Shown: one piece after another, positions 34,994 through 44,426 of the stretch
Layout of the letters: every line of letters begins with the position of its first letter
Numbering within the stretch: the stretch's first letter is position 1
Assembly: GCA_016203305.1 (NCBI GenBank)
Contig: JACQMY010000035.1
Span: forward strand, 64,574 to 112,799
DNA from: Candidatus Woesearchaeota archaeon
GTDB taxonomy: Archaea; Nanobdellota; Nanobdellia; Woesearchaeales; ARS49
Direction of reading: 5' to 3'
DNA length: 48,226 nt
The notes under the pieces: generated by a model
What the model was told of the DNA's origin: nothing
The model's database searches: none
The model's input: only the letters and a program-made list of their open reading frames with translations
Translations under genes and position numbers: made by a program

Positions 34994-36952
34994 ATGCCAA
35001 GCTATTACACTCCGATGGACAGGGCGTACCACCAAGCAATAACCGAAGCACCTCCAGATGCAGCACTCGAAGACCCAATACTCCCAATCAACCAACTCGG
35101 AGAAACCGTACCAGAAAGCAACCAACAAGGCAGAAACATAGTCCAAACAACACAAGCAGCCATCAGAGGAGGAGCGGGCACACTACAAATCGTGATGACA
35201 ACAAGCCACCAAGCAGCAATAGGCGGAAGATTCAAAGCAATGGGCAAAGAAGTCAGAGAAGCACTCAGAGAAGTGGCACTCGCAAACAAAGTCAAAATAC
35301 AAGGAGTAGAACTGCCAACCTCCCTCAAGAACTTATCAGGCTTTGACTACCAACAAAACTTCTTCTCAGAAGAAGCAAGAAGAGAAGGCCTAGAAGAAGT
35401 CAAAGACGCCATAAAGTTCACAGGCGACGTAATGGGTGGCGGTGGAGTAGACATAGTCTCATGGGAATTCCCAAGAACAGTAAACGATGCCAAGTGGAAC
35501 GATGACGGCAAAGGCAACCAAATATTCGACAGGGCGGCAACCGATGAGAAATATGCACAACTCATCGACACAAGAAGCGGAAGAGTCCAAAGAATATCAA
35601 AAGAAGAAGCAATCTACCTACCTTACGACAAAGAGAAATTCGCACCAGTGGTAATCGCAGAGGGAGAAGAACTCAGCCTGGAAAAACTAGAAAAGCTCTC
35701 ACAAAAGTTCACCTGGAATGACTTTCTCGGATGGGCAAAACACAACAAAGAGGAAAACGAAAAACGCAAAGGGCAAAAAGATTACAAGCCAGAACCAGAA
35801 ACACCAGAAGAAATCTATGCCAAAGTCCAGCTCGAGTCACAAGCAAAACAAACAGAAGGGGCAGCAACAAGAGACATTGACTTTGCAGAAAGCGAACAAA
35901 ACAGAATAAAAATCTTTGAGAAAGCGCTCAAAGACAAACAAGACCCGGAAACTGGACAAGACCTAACAGATGATCAAGTAAAGCAAATTCAACGCAAAAA
36001 GGACGACGCAGTCTCCAAATACAAATACTACATTGAAGCATACTACGCAAACCTGCAAAACGCGCGAGACATCAAAGAACGAGTCAAAAACTTGGTGCCG
36101 ATACAAAAATTCGGACTCCAAAAAAGCGCGCAAACATACGCAGAAGCAGGAATAGTAGCCATGCGCGAAACAGAAACAGGAATAGAAAAAGGCACGGTAA
36201 CCAAACCACTCTACGTTGGCCCTGAAATAGGATGGCCAGACTACTACGGCAGCCACCCAACAGAATTCGTGGACCTAATAGAGTCAGCAAGAAAACAAAT
36301 GGTAAAACTGCTCACAGACAAAGAAGCATACGGCAAAGACGCCGAAGGAAAAGTCATCACAAACCAATTTTTCGACAAACGACTCGACAAAGAAGAAGCA
36401 GAGAAAAAAGCAGCAGAACACGTCAAAGGACTATTTGATACAAGCCACATGGGAATGTGGCTAGCACACTTCAAACCACAAGTCGATCCAGAAACAAAAA
36501 CACAAGAGACAGAACAAAAAAGACTCGAACGCTTCAACAAATGGTACACCGAACGAGTAAAAGAAATAGCAGAACTAACCAAGAAAAAAGGGCTAGTGGG
36601 CGGCATACAGCTAGTAGACAGTGCAAGCGCAGCACACGGACACCTGCCACCAGGACAAGGAATATTCCCAGTAATAGAAACAGCCAAAATTTTCAAAGAC
36701 GCAGGCTACAAAGGATTCCTAGTCTCAGAAGGCCACGAAGAAGAACGCTTCGGAGTCGACCGCATAAGAACCAAAACCTGGCAAAAAGCAGGAGCAAACA
36801 TCGGAGACAAATACTACTCAGGGGCCCCACCATTACGCTGGAGACAAGTAGAACACAACTACTTCGGAAGAACTTATTCGCCCTTATTCATGTTCGGCAG
36901 CTACTCACCAAGCAACGAATTCAAGCTATGGAGCGAAGTACCGCTAGAATAG
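34994..36952 (+). CDS. Large protein with xylose-isomerase/AP-endonuclease-2-like TIM-barrel features
   Basis: FDTSHMGMW; GGIQLVDSASAAHGHLPPGQGIFPVIETAKIFKDAGYKGFLVSEGHEE; long charged helical insert. Confidence 0.6.
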   Translation: MPSYYTPMDRAYHQAITEAPPDAALEDPILPINQLGETVPESNQQGRNIVQTTQAAIRGGAGTLQIVMTTSHQAAIGGRFKAMGKEVREALREVALANKVKIQGVELPTSLKNLSGFDYQQNFFSEEARREGLEEVKDAIKFTGDVMGGGGVDIVSWEFPRTVNDAKWNDDGKGNQIFDRAATDEKYAQLIDTRSGRVQRISKEEAIYLPYDKEKFAPVVIAEGEELSLEKLEKLSQKFTWNDFLGWAKHNKEENEKRKGQKDYKPEPETPEEIYAKVQLESQAKQTEGAATRDIDFAESEQNRIKIFEKALKDKQDPETGQDLTDDQVKQIQRKKDDAVSKYKYYIEAYYANLQNARDIKERVKNLVPIQKFGLQKSAQTYAEAGIVAMRETETGIEKGTVTKPLYVGPEIGWPDYYGSHPTEFVDLIESARKQMVKLLTDKEAYGKDAEGKVITNQFFDKRLDKEEAEKKAAEHVKGLFDTSHMGMWLAHFKPQVDPETKTQETEQKRLERFNKWYTERVKEIAELTKKKGLVGGIQLVDSASAAHGHLPPGQGIFPVIETAKIFKDAGYKGFLVSEGHEEERFGVDRIRTKTWQKAGANIGDKYYSGAPPLRWRQVEHNYFGRTYSPLFMFGSYSPSNEFKLWSEVPLE

Positions 36953-36988
36953 TCAGTAGTGTTTGGTAAGTAGTTTGTAGAAAAAATA

Positions 36989-37504
36989 CTACAAGAAATC
37001 TATTTTTCCCGCAAGAGCATACATCATCTGCCACAAAGCAACACTACGCATCTTAATCTCCTCCTTTGCAGCCTTCTTCGCAGGGTCAAACTCAGAAGAC
37101 AGGTCAACACGACCCATCATATCAGCAAACTTTTTCGAAGCGCTGATCTCCTGACCCAACGCCATAAGCTCATGCTCCATGTAAGCAGAAGCATCAACCT
37201 CGTAAGAATTCACATTAGCTTCATTGCCAGAAGAATCAAGACCGTGATAATACACAGAAACCTTTTGATCACCATAAGAAGCGCTCACCGAATAACCTGC
37301 AGAAGCGTACACCTCTGGATCAATGTCCTGCTCTATAACCGGCGAGATAGCCTCAAGCTTTTCATCCAGCTTGTCTGCCTGCACTTCCTTCAAAGCATCC
37401 AAAACATCCTTAACAGTCTCATCAAGAGAAGATTCTTCACGCTCAACAGGAAATATAACCAAGTCAGCAGCATGATCACGCGCCAATAATTCCAAATCCC
37501 CCAT
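36989..37504 (-). CDS. Uncharacterised acidic protein (171 aa)
   Basis: Coherent ORF; no family recognised. Confidence 0.55.
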   Translation of the reverse strand: MGDLELLARDHAADLVIFPVEREESSLDETVKDVLDALKEVQADKLDEKLEAISPVIEQDIDPEVYASAGYSVSASYGDQKVSVYYHGLDSSGNEANVNSYEVDASAYMEHELMALGQEISASKKFADMMGRVDLSSEFDPAKKAAKEEIKMRSVALWQMMYALAGKIDFL

Positions 37505-37582
37505 ACAAAAACCAACTCGGACAACCCAGTTATAAAACTTTTGGCTGCACCAGCTGATGATAACAACACAATTAGTAGAATA

Positions 37583-37665
37583 AGGGCGAAGGTTGTAGGT
37601 ATTAGGACGTAGTCTTTAGTTCATAGTACTACACGCCACACACTACTGACTACTTACTATCGTTC
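37583..37665. repeat. Heptanucleotide arrays in opposite orientations
   Basis: gggcgaaggttgtaggtattaggacgtag then ctacacgccacacactactgactacttacta. Confidence 0.75.
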
Positions 37666-37708
37666 AGGAGTGCCAAATGTTTATAACGCTTAGAGGCAGA
37701 CAAAAACC

Positions 37709-38518
37709 ATGGACTTTCGCATTCACCAAAGACAACACCCAAACAAGCCAAGATACCCATCAACAGACTACGACCTTGCCAAAAAGTTCGCGGAAATGCT
37801 CCAAAAAGAACTCGGCAGCTTCCTCAAAGCAGCAGTACTCTTCGGAAGCACGGCCCGAGAAGAAAAACCATTATACGGCGAGCGAGACATCGATGCACTT
37901 ATAATCATTGATGACCTGACAAGTATTCTAAGCAACGAAGTAGTTCAAAGCTACCGCGTAATAACAGAAAACACAGCAGCAAAAGTCAGCGCACGCCTAC
38001 ACATAACCACGCTAAAACTAACCACGTTCTGGGACTACGTGAGAAATGGCGATCCAATCGCGATCAACATGCTCCGCGACGGAGTTCCACTGGTTGATTC
38101 AGGATTTTTTGAGCCGGCACAACACCTCTTGTACCAAGGACGAGTACGCCCAAGCAAAGAAAGCGTCTGGACATACTTCGCAAGAGCACCAGCAACACTC
38201 AACAACGCAGACTGGCACATACTACAAGCAACACTCGACCTATACTGGGCAGTAGTCGACAGCGCGCACGCTGCATTAATGCGCGTAGGAGAAGTGCCGC
38301 CAACACCAGGACACCTAACAGAACTCCTCAACAAACGATTCTGCCAACACGGCACACTCCCAAAAAGATACCCAACCCTGATGGACCAATTCTTCCAACT
38401 ACAGAAAAAAATCATCCACAGAGAAATCCAAAAAGTCACAGGCAGAGAATACGACAATTACAAAAAAGATGCAGAAGACTTCGTCAAAACAATGCAATCC
38501 ATAGTAGAAAGAAAATAG
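37709..38518 (+). CDS. Nucleotidyltransferase (MNT) fused to HEPN-like helical domain
   Basis: AVLFGSTAREEKPLYGERDIDALIII GS...DxD motif; helical C-terminus; TTTATAA about 30 nt upstream. Confidence 0.75.
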   Translation: MDFRIHQRQHPNKPRYPSTDYDLAKKFAEMLQKELGSFLKAAVLFGSTAREEKPLYGERDIDALIIIDDLTSILSNEVVQSYRVITENTAAKVSARLHITTLKLTTFWDYVRNGDPIAINMLRDGVPLVDSGFFEPAQHLLYQGRVRPSKESVWTYFARAPATLNNADWHILQATLDLYWAVVDSAHAALMRVGEVPPTPGHLTELLNKRFCQHGTLPKRYPTLMDQFFQLQKKIIHREIQKVTGREYDNYKKDAEDFVKTMQSIVERK

Positions 38519-39148
38519 TCAAAAACCTGACTCGGGTCTAACCTTTCTAAAAACAAATTTCACATACTCATGAGCATGATCGCCCGGATGAGGACAACTG
38601 CCTGCCCGAATGTTTTTAACCCCGCGCTCCTGCCATTCAACATTACACAAGTTAAAATAACGAACAACATCCTCCCCCCTCAAAAAAGGCTCAACAACAT
38701 CAGCTCTCCTCAAATCAAGATCGGCAGACAGGAAAATATAACCACGCGGCTTGACAACCCTCTGCATCTCACGCGCAGCACGCTCAGGATCCTCACAAAA
38801 ATGCAAAACAGACATGCTCAAAACAGCATCAAAACAACCATTGCCCCAAGGAATGGATTCACACACCCCCTGAGAAACAAAACCATCAAAACGACGCCGT
38901 GCCTTCTCAACAGCAATGCCATTTGGCTCCAGACCCGCAACAAAAAAACCCTCACTTGCCAAAAACTCCAAATGCCTGCCACTCCCGCAACCAACATCCA
39001 AAACAGAAGCGCGCGCAACAAAGCCAGACTCGTACGCTTTTGGCTGTGCAACATAATCTTTCACACGCCTTGCAAAATTACCATGCTCAATCTCCCAAGC
39101 ACCACCACTCGCATAAGTAGCATCCCAATCAACAGTACGGTCAGGCAT
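38519..39148 (-). CDS. SAM-dependent methyltransferase (class I)
   Basis: ASVLDVGCGSGRHLEFLASEGFFVAGLEPN; VLSMSVLHFCEDPERAAREMQRVVKPRGYIF. Confidence 0.88.
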   Translation of the reverse strand: MPDRTVDWDATYASGGAWEIEHGNFARRVKDYVAQPKAYESGFVARASVLDVGCGSGRHLEFLASEGFFVAGLEPNGIAVEKARRRFDGFVSQGVCESIPWGNGCFDAVLSMSVLHFCEDPERAAREMQRVVKPRGYIFLSADLDLRRADVVEPFLRGEDVVRYFNLCNVEWQERGVKNIRAGSCPHPGDHAHEYVKFVFRKVRPESGF

Positions 39149-39179
39149 ACTTTTGCCCACTATCACCAGTATAAAAGAA

Positions 39180-39581
39180 TTACTTCTTCTCTTCCGTCTT
39201 CTCGCCTTCAGCAGCAGGTGCAATCAGCGGTTCTTTGCCCTCAGCGAGAACCTTCAAGTTAACCTGAACAATCTTAGGATGAATAGTGTTGCCACAAACC
39301 GTCTTTCTAACACGAATGCCATTTGCCTTTTTTTTCAAACCAATACCCTCGACTGCCAAGATGCGCTTCCTTCCCATACCCTCAACATCCTTCCTCATCG
39401 GAAAGCCACAATAATCAGAACCTCCAGTAACCTGGAACTCATAACCAGCAAAGCCAAGCGCATCACCCACAATCTTATCACCCAACTTCTTACCAAACAA
39501 AGAATGCGCAGCAGGCTCCTGAACCTCCTTCTGCACACACTTACCCCCCTTAGTACCAATAACCAACTTAAAACTCACCAT
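39180..39581 (-). CDS. rps6e: Ribosomal protein S6e
   Basis: VSFKLVIGTKGGKCVQKEV...FTGGSDYCGFPMRKDVEG; start corrected to 39581 from the TATA position (39604-39611). Confidence 0.9.
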   Translation of the reverse strand: MVSFKLVIGTKGGKCVQKEVQEPAAHSLFGKKLGDKIVGDALGFAGYEFQVTGGSDYCGFPMRKDVEGMGRKRILAVEGIGLKKKANGIRVRKTVCGNTIHPKIVQVNLKVLAEGKEPLIAPAAEGEKTEEKK

Positions 39582-39641
39582 ACAGCCGCAATTCAAGAAG
39601 GGGATTTATAAAGGTTACGTTTGTGATCAGTTAGTTGTACT

Positions 39642-40337
39642 TCACGAAACACGCCTTAACGCATCCGCAAGCTCACGACCAGAAGCATACCTCTCTTTTC
39701 TATCTGCTTGAGCACGCTGAACAACAACGAGCAAACCCGCTGGAATTCTGTCTTTAGGAATTTCCTTGTTAGCACCCCAATCATAACTATGAGTTAGCTC
39801 CTGCAGTAACCTGCCAGCCTGATAAACATCCCACTGAAAGTCAACACGACAAGCACCAGTGCGCGCCTCAGGAGGAACATCATTCCAAGAATCAATACTT
39901 TTTTCCAAAAAATAAGGCTCGCAGGCATTGTCGAAATCAAACAACCTTGCTTGCAAAAAATAAGTAGAAACAAACACATTCTCACCACGAACATCATGAT
40001 GAACAACTCCCTTGCCGTGCAATGCGGCCAACGCCTCTGCGAGCTGGACACCCAGCCCAGAAATCACTTCCAATGGAACATCTTTCTTCACGCGCGACAA
40101 CAACTGCCAATCACAATAAGGAGAAACTTCGACCAATGAGCCGTCATGCATAAAAACGTCACTTGGAACTAGCAGATTCGGATGGTCCAACGCCATGATA
40201 CGAGGCAACAAAGGCGCATGTTTCAAAGACTTATTGAACTTCAACACTGCCGCGCGCCCTGTCGACCTTTCAACTCCATGATAAACCACAGATAAATAAC
40301 TCTGATCAATTCGTTCCCCAAGAACGTAACGGTCCAT
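39642..40337 (-). CDS. Eukaryotic-like protein kinase domain
   Basis: RAAVLKFNKSLKH (Lys), GVVHHDVRGENVFV catalytic loop, RLFDFDNA (DFG-like). Confidence 0.7.
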   Translation of the reverse strand: MDRYVLGERIDQSYLSVVYHGVERSTGRAAVLKFNKSLKHAPLLPRIMALDHPNLLVPSDVFMHDGSLVEVSPYCDWQLLSRVKKDVPLEVISGLGVQLAEALAALHGKGVVHHDVRGENVFVSTYFLQARLFDFDNACEPYFLEKSIDSWNDVPPEARTGACRVDFQWDVYQAGRLLQELTHSYDWGANKEIPKDRIPAGLLVVVQRAQADRKERYASGRELADALRRVS

Positions 40338-40369
40338 AACCCGCGACGAACACACCACGTATATAATTG

Positions 40370-40720
40370 TTAAGAAATGAGCTTCAGGCTTCCAGTAACC
40401 TTGTCAATCTTTGCAGAACTATCAGGACCAATGCCTAGACAAGTAACAGTACCAGGCTCCAACTGAGTATGGCCCGCATCCGTGACCAGAGAAACAACCA
40501 AGCCAGCATCCTCCGCCTTACGCTTGAACGCCAACAATTCGTCCAAATCCTTCACACGCAAAACAACCTTCTTCATGCCCTGATCCTGCCACCTTTTCAC
40601 ATCATCCTTATGCGACTTCAGAACAGCACCAACGGAAGCATGACTCACCTGCGCAGACATCTTACCCTTAGTAAGCTTGAGGTCATCCCTGACGAGAATC
40701 ACTTGTTTGTAATCGGTCAT
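40370..40720 (-). CDS. pth2: Peptidyl-tRNA hydrolase, archaeal type
   Basis: QVILVRDDLKLTKGKMSAQVSHASVGAV...DAGHTQLEPGTVTCLGIGP. Confidence 0.95.
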   Translation of the reverse strand: MTDYKQVILVRDDLKLTKGKMSAQVSHASVGAVLKSHKDDVKRWQDQGMKKVVLRVKDLDELLAFKRKAEDAGLVVSLVTDAGHTQLEPGTVTCLGIGPDSSAKIDKVTGSLKLIS

Positions 40721-40766
40721 AAGAAGAACAAAATAAAGAAGAATATAAAAAATAGTGGTGTAGCTT

Positions 40767-40797
40767 TCGAGAGGGCCTTAACTCCCGGCCCTCTCGA
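40767..40797. terminator. 11-bp perfect GC-rich hairpin TCGAGAGGGCC / GGCCCTCTCGA
   Basis: 9-nt loop; lies 3' of the 40810..41535 stop on the minus strand, followed by TATTTTTTATA. Confidence 0.55.
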
Positions 40798-40809
40798 GCT
40801 CTCCTGAAG

Positions 40810-41535
40810 TCACTGCGGGAATGGGAAGCTTCTGTCGCTAACCCAGCACACAGGAACACTCGCACCATTCACAGTAGCAGTAGTCCAGTCATGAGCCAAA
40901 CCAGAGCGAGGCTGGTTTTCAACCAAGCTACGGATGATGTTCTGACGGATCAACTGCTCGCTGTTCGGCACCTGTTGCTCGGCACCAAGGCTGTTAGCAT
41001 AACAGTACATATCGCCACCAGTCTTTCCCACTGTGTCCTCAGGAGGTCTTTCATAAGCAGAGCTTGCACGCGGGTAGAATCCTTTTACTTCGCCAGAAGT
41101 CGCTCCCTTGTTAGGAACAGCATAACAGTTGAACTGGTCATGCGGAACACCAACAAACGGACCAACAGTCAAATCTGTTTCACAAGCGTACAAGTCTTCA
41201 ATTGACGCATAACCGCCATCAGAAAATCGCGCGCTCACAATAAATGCAGGAGTGCGTGTTCCACGCGTTGACGAAACCTGGTAAGCCCAGCCAGGAGGAG
41301 CCGCATATTGCTTCTCAGGAGCAGCAGGACCAGTCGGCGTCTCGTAAGTATTTGCAATACCTGGACTACCGTCAGGATTCACCGTGCTGTATGAATTACC
41401 AATAGACAAATCTGTCAACAAAGCACCCTGTGCTTCCTTAGACGCACGAGTGAACAACAAAACCAAGCCAATCACGGCAACAATACTAACAACACCAAGA
41501 ATCACCAAACCAATAGACTGCTGACCTTTTTTCAT
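40810..41535 (-). CDS. Pilin-like secreted/membrane-anchored protein
   Basis: MKKGQQSIGLVILGVVSIVAVIGLVLLFTRAS N-terminal signal; Cys-containing ectodomain. Confidence 0.65.
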   Translation of the reverse strand: MKKGQQSIGLVILGVVSIVAVIGLVLLFTRASKEAQGALLTDLSIGNSYSTVNPDGSPGIANTYETPTGPAAPEKQYAAPPGWAYQVSSTRGTRTPAFIVSARFSDGGYASIEDLYACETDLTVGPFVGVPHDQFNCYAVPNKGATSGEVKGFYPRASSAYERPPEDTVGKTGGDMYCYANSLGAEQQVPNSEQLIRQNIIRSLVENQPRSGLAHDWTTATVNGASVPVCWVSDRSFPFPQ

Positions 41536-41658
41536 GCTGACCTCCTTTGAAAATAATAAGAACGAATAAACAAATACTGTATTTAAAGGTTACGTACGGA
41601 CAGAAGTATCTATAGTCGAGCACAAAAGTAAATGAGCAATAGTTGTCCTCGACTCATA

Positions 41659-41702
41659 AGCAAAGGACATAATACTTCTCACTCTTATTCATGTCCTTTG
41701 CT
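41659..41702. terminator. 12-bp perfect inverted repeat AGCAAAGGACAT / ATGTCCTTTGCT spanning the archaemetzincin stop
   Basis: Arms 41659-41670 and 41691-41702. Confidence 0.5.
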
Positions 41703-42293
41703 ATATCGACGCAAATCAACCTGGCACTGGCCACAATACACAGGAGCGCCGCTTCTCGCACGAGCATGCGCATACAGCACAGAATCCTCAATCGTAACCT
41801 GTTGCTGCATTACACAATTATTATTCACACAATGGCTGCCTAACAGTTCGATAGTATTACGCCGTCCAGGAGGGGCAGCACCATACATATGACCAAGCTC
41901 ATGAGCGAACAAGTGGAACAGATGAGTGTAATCCCTAACACGTTTTGTAGAAAGAACAACATAATCAGTACCAGCATGCTTAGTATGTCCGCCAAAACAC
42001 CAATTCAAACCATCAGCAAACAAATCAGGCTCAACAATGACAACACGTTCAGGTTGATTACGGAGTTCAGGCAAGCCGTGGATGTAAGTTAGAAAATCGC
42101 CTAAGTGAACTCGTCCCCGTCTTCCAACACGAGCAACTGCACCCTGCACAAAGTTAAAGCCTTGCACATCTACAGCGCCCGGAGAAGGCGAAACTTCAAC
42201 ACGTTGAAAATTTGCAAGCTCCTGGAGAGCACGCTTTAACACCAATCCAGCTTGCGGAGTTCTAGTTCCATCATACAATTTAATTCTCGCCAT
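41685..42293 (-). CDS. Archaemetzincin-like zinc metalloprotease
   Basis: LNWCFGGHTKHAG...LFAHELGHMYG...CVNNNCVM...CGQC. Confidence 0.75.
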   Translation of the reverse strand: MARIKLYDGTRTPQAGLVLKRALQELANFQRVEVSPSPGAVDVQGFNFVQGAVARVGRRGRVHLGDFLTYIHGLPELRNQPERVVIVEPDLFADGLNWCFGGHTKHAGTDYVVLSTKRVRDYTHLFHLFAHELGHMYGAAPPGRRNTIELLGSHCVNNNCVMQQQVTIEDSVLYAHARARSGAPVYCGQCQVDLRRYSKGHE

Positions 42294-42360
42294 GATTCCT
42301 CACAACACAGTCAGCAAACCAATTTATAAATGTTTCTTCTGGTTACTTGAGAGTAGTAAA

Positions 42361-44259
42361 TTATCGCTTCTCGGCAACTTCCTTCAGAACGTCCTTGACA
42401 AACTGGTCTGTTGATACAGGAGGGAGAACTTTGTTATCTCTTGTTCTAACTGACAACTCTCCTGCCAACTCCTTGTCGCCAAACACAAGAATATAGCTAA
42501 CCTGGTCAACCTGCGCGTTCCTAACTTTCTTAGCAATTGTCTCCATGCTATTGTCCAAAGTAGCCCTGATCTTTTGCTCACGAAGTTTGTCCACCAACTT
42601 TTGAGCATCCTGACCAAAACGCTCGGCAACAGTCAAAACCCGAACTTGTTCAGGAGAAAGCCACAATGGAAATTTACCAGCAAAATGCTCAGTCAACACG
42701 CCAATAAACCTTTCCAACGAGCCGAGCACTGCACGGTGCACCATAACACAAGTATGTCTAGTGTTATCCGCACCTTCATATTCCGCACCCATTCTCAACG
42801 GCATCTGGAAATCCAATTGGACAGTTGCAAGCTGCCACTCACGACCAAGAGCATCCTTCACGTCAACATCAATCTTCGGGCCATAAAACGCGCCCTCGCC
42901 AGCCTTGACCTCGAACGCAACACCCTCCTCCTTCAAAGCAGCAGCAAGAGCAGACTCTGCTTTTTCCCACAAATCAGGAGCGCCCATCGCTTTCTCAGGC
43001 TTTGTGGAAAGCTTCGCACGATAAGACAACTTGAAAACGTCTTGGTACACGTATTTAACAAAGTTCAGTACGCCTTTAATCTCATCCTTAATCTGCTCAG
43101 GCATGCAAAAAATATGCGCGTCATCCTGCGAAAGCTTACGAACTCTCGTCATGCCACCCAACGTGCCACGGACTTCATTCCTATGCAAAAAGCAAAAATC
43201 AGCAACCCGCCACGGCAAGTCACGATAACTCCTTGTCCTGGACTTAAACATCAAAACGTGACTCGGACAGTTCATAGGCTTCAGAGAAAACTCCTCATCA
43301 TCAACATTCAACAAAAACATATTTTCTCGGTAATGCGACCAATGACCACTTGCCTCCCACAAGGCCTTGTTAAACATTTGAGGAGTAATAACCTCCTGAT
43401 ATCCTCGCTTCCAGTACTCATCACGAATGAACTTTTGCAGCTCGCTGTAGATTATCGCGCCCTTAGGTAACAAAAACGGAGAGCCAGGACTCCAATCATG
43501 GAACATGAAAAGATCCAAAGCCTGGCCGATCTTCCGATGATCACGCTTCTCAACCTCTTCCTGCAGTCTTTCAAACTCGTGCAATTCTTTTGTTGACGGG
43601 AAAGAAATACCATACACCCTTGTCAATTGTTTGTTCTTAGAATCACCACGCCAGTGCGCAGCAGCAACCTTAGTCAGCTTGAACGCCTTGATAACACCTG
43701 TCGAAGGAACATGAGGGCCCTCACACAAATCGATGAAATCGCCATCACGATACGCAGTAAGCTTCCAACCTTTTTTCTGGAATTCAGCAGCAAGCTCCAA
43801 CTTGTACTGGTTGTCGCCTTCGTATTTTTTAACATCAGCAAGCGTCCAATCATGACGCTCAAAAACATGGTTCGCGTTCACAATATCCTGCATTGCTGCC
43901 TCTACTTTCGCAAAATCAGCAGGAACCATCTTTAGGTCATCAAAATCGTAGTAAAAACCCTCTTCGACAGGAGGGCCAATAGTAGGTTTAGCGTTTGGAA
44001 AAACCTTCCTCACAGCGTGCGCGAAAATATGAGCAGTAGAGTGACGGAAAACACCCTTTCCCTCATTGTCCTTGAACGTCAGAATCCTTATCTTGGCATC
44101 CTTCTCAATAATTCTGAACAAGTCACGCACTTCACCGTCAACAACAATCGCCAACGCGTCCTGAGCCAACCGCTTCCCTATGGACTCTGCAACTTGCATG
44201 CCAGTGCTACCTAACGGAAGCTGCTTAACGCTGCCATCCGGAAGAGTAATTTTAAGCAT
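42361..44259 (-). CDS. thrS: Threonyl-tRNA synthetase
   Basis: TGS domain; FRHSTAHIFAHAV; KPMNCPSHVLMF; RVRKLSQDDAHIFC. Confidence 0.96.
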   Translation of the reverse strand: MLKITLPDGSVKQLPLGSTGMQVAESIGKRLAQDALAIVVDGEVRDLFRIIEKDAKIRILTFKDNEGKGVFRHSTAHIFAHAVRKVFPNAKPTIGPPVEEGFYYDFDDLKMVPADFAKVEAAMQDIVNANHVFERHDWTLADVKKYEGDNQYKLELAAEFQKKGWKLTAYRDGDFIDLCEGPHVPSTGVIKAFKLTKVAAAHWRGDSKNKQLTRVYGISFPSTKELHEFERLQEEVEKRDHRKIGQALDLFMFHDWSPGSPFLLPKGAIIYSELQKFIRDEYWKRGYQEVITPQMFNKALWEASGHWSHYRENMFLLNVDDEEFSLKPMNCPSHVLMFKSRTRSYRDLPWRVADFCFLHRNEVRGTLGGMTRVRKLSQDDAHIFCMPEQIKDEIKGVLNFVKYVYQDVFKLSYRAKLSTKPEKAMGAPDLWEKAESALAAALKEEGVAFEVKAGEGAFYGPKIDVDVKDALGREWQLATVQLDFQMPLRMGAEYEGADNTRHTCVMVHRAVLGSLERFIGVLTEHFAGKFPLWLSPEQVRVLTVAERFGQDAQKLVDKLREQKIRATLDNSMETIAKKVRNAQVDQVSYILVFGDKELAGELSVRTRDNKVLPPVSTDQFVKDVLKEVAEKR

Positions 44260-44302
44260 AAACAAAGCTGAAAGAAGATTGTTTAAAAACTTTGCTTAGA
44301 AA

Positions 44303-44410
44303 GAAGGGCGAAGGAAGAAGGATTTAGGACGAAGGTATTAGGTTGTAGGATGAAGGAGGTGGAAGAAGGGTGAAGATATTTTGTAGGCTGAAGGTAGAAG
44401 GGCGAAAGAT
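44303..44410 (+). repeat. Heptanucleotide array (GGAYGAA type)
   Basis: gaagggcgaaggaagaaggatttaggacgaaggtattaggttgtaggatgaaggaggtggaagaagggtgaag. Confidence 0.85.
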
Positions 44411-44426
44411 GAGAAACTTAGGCTCG

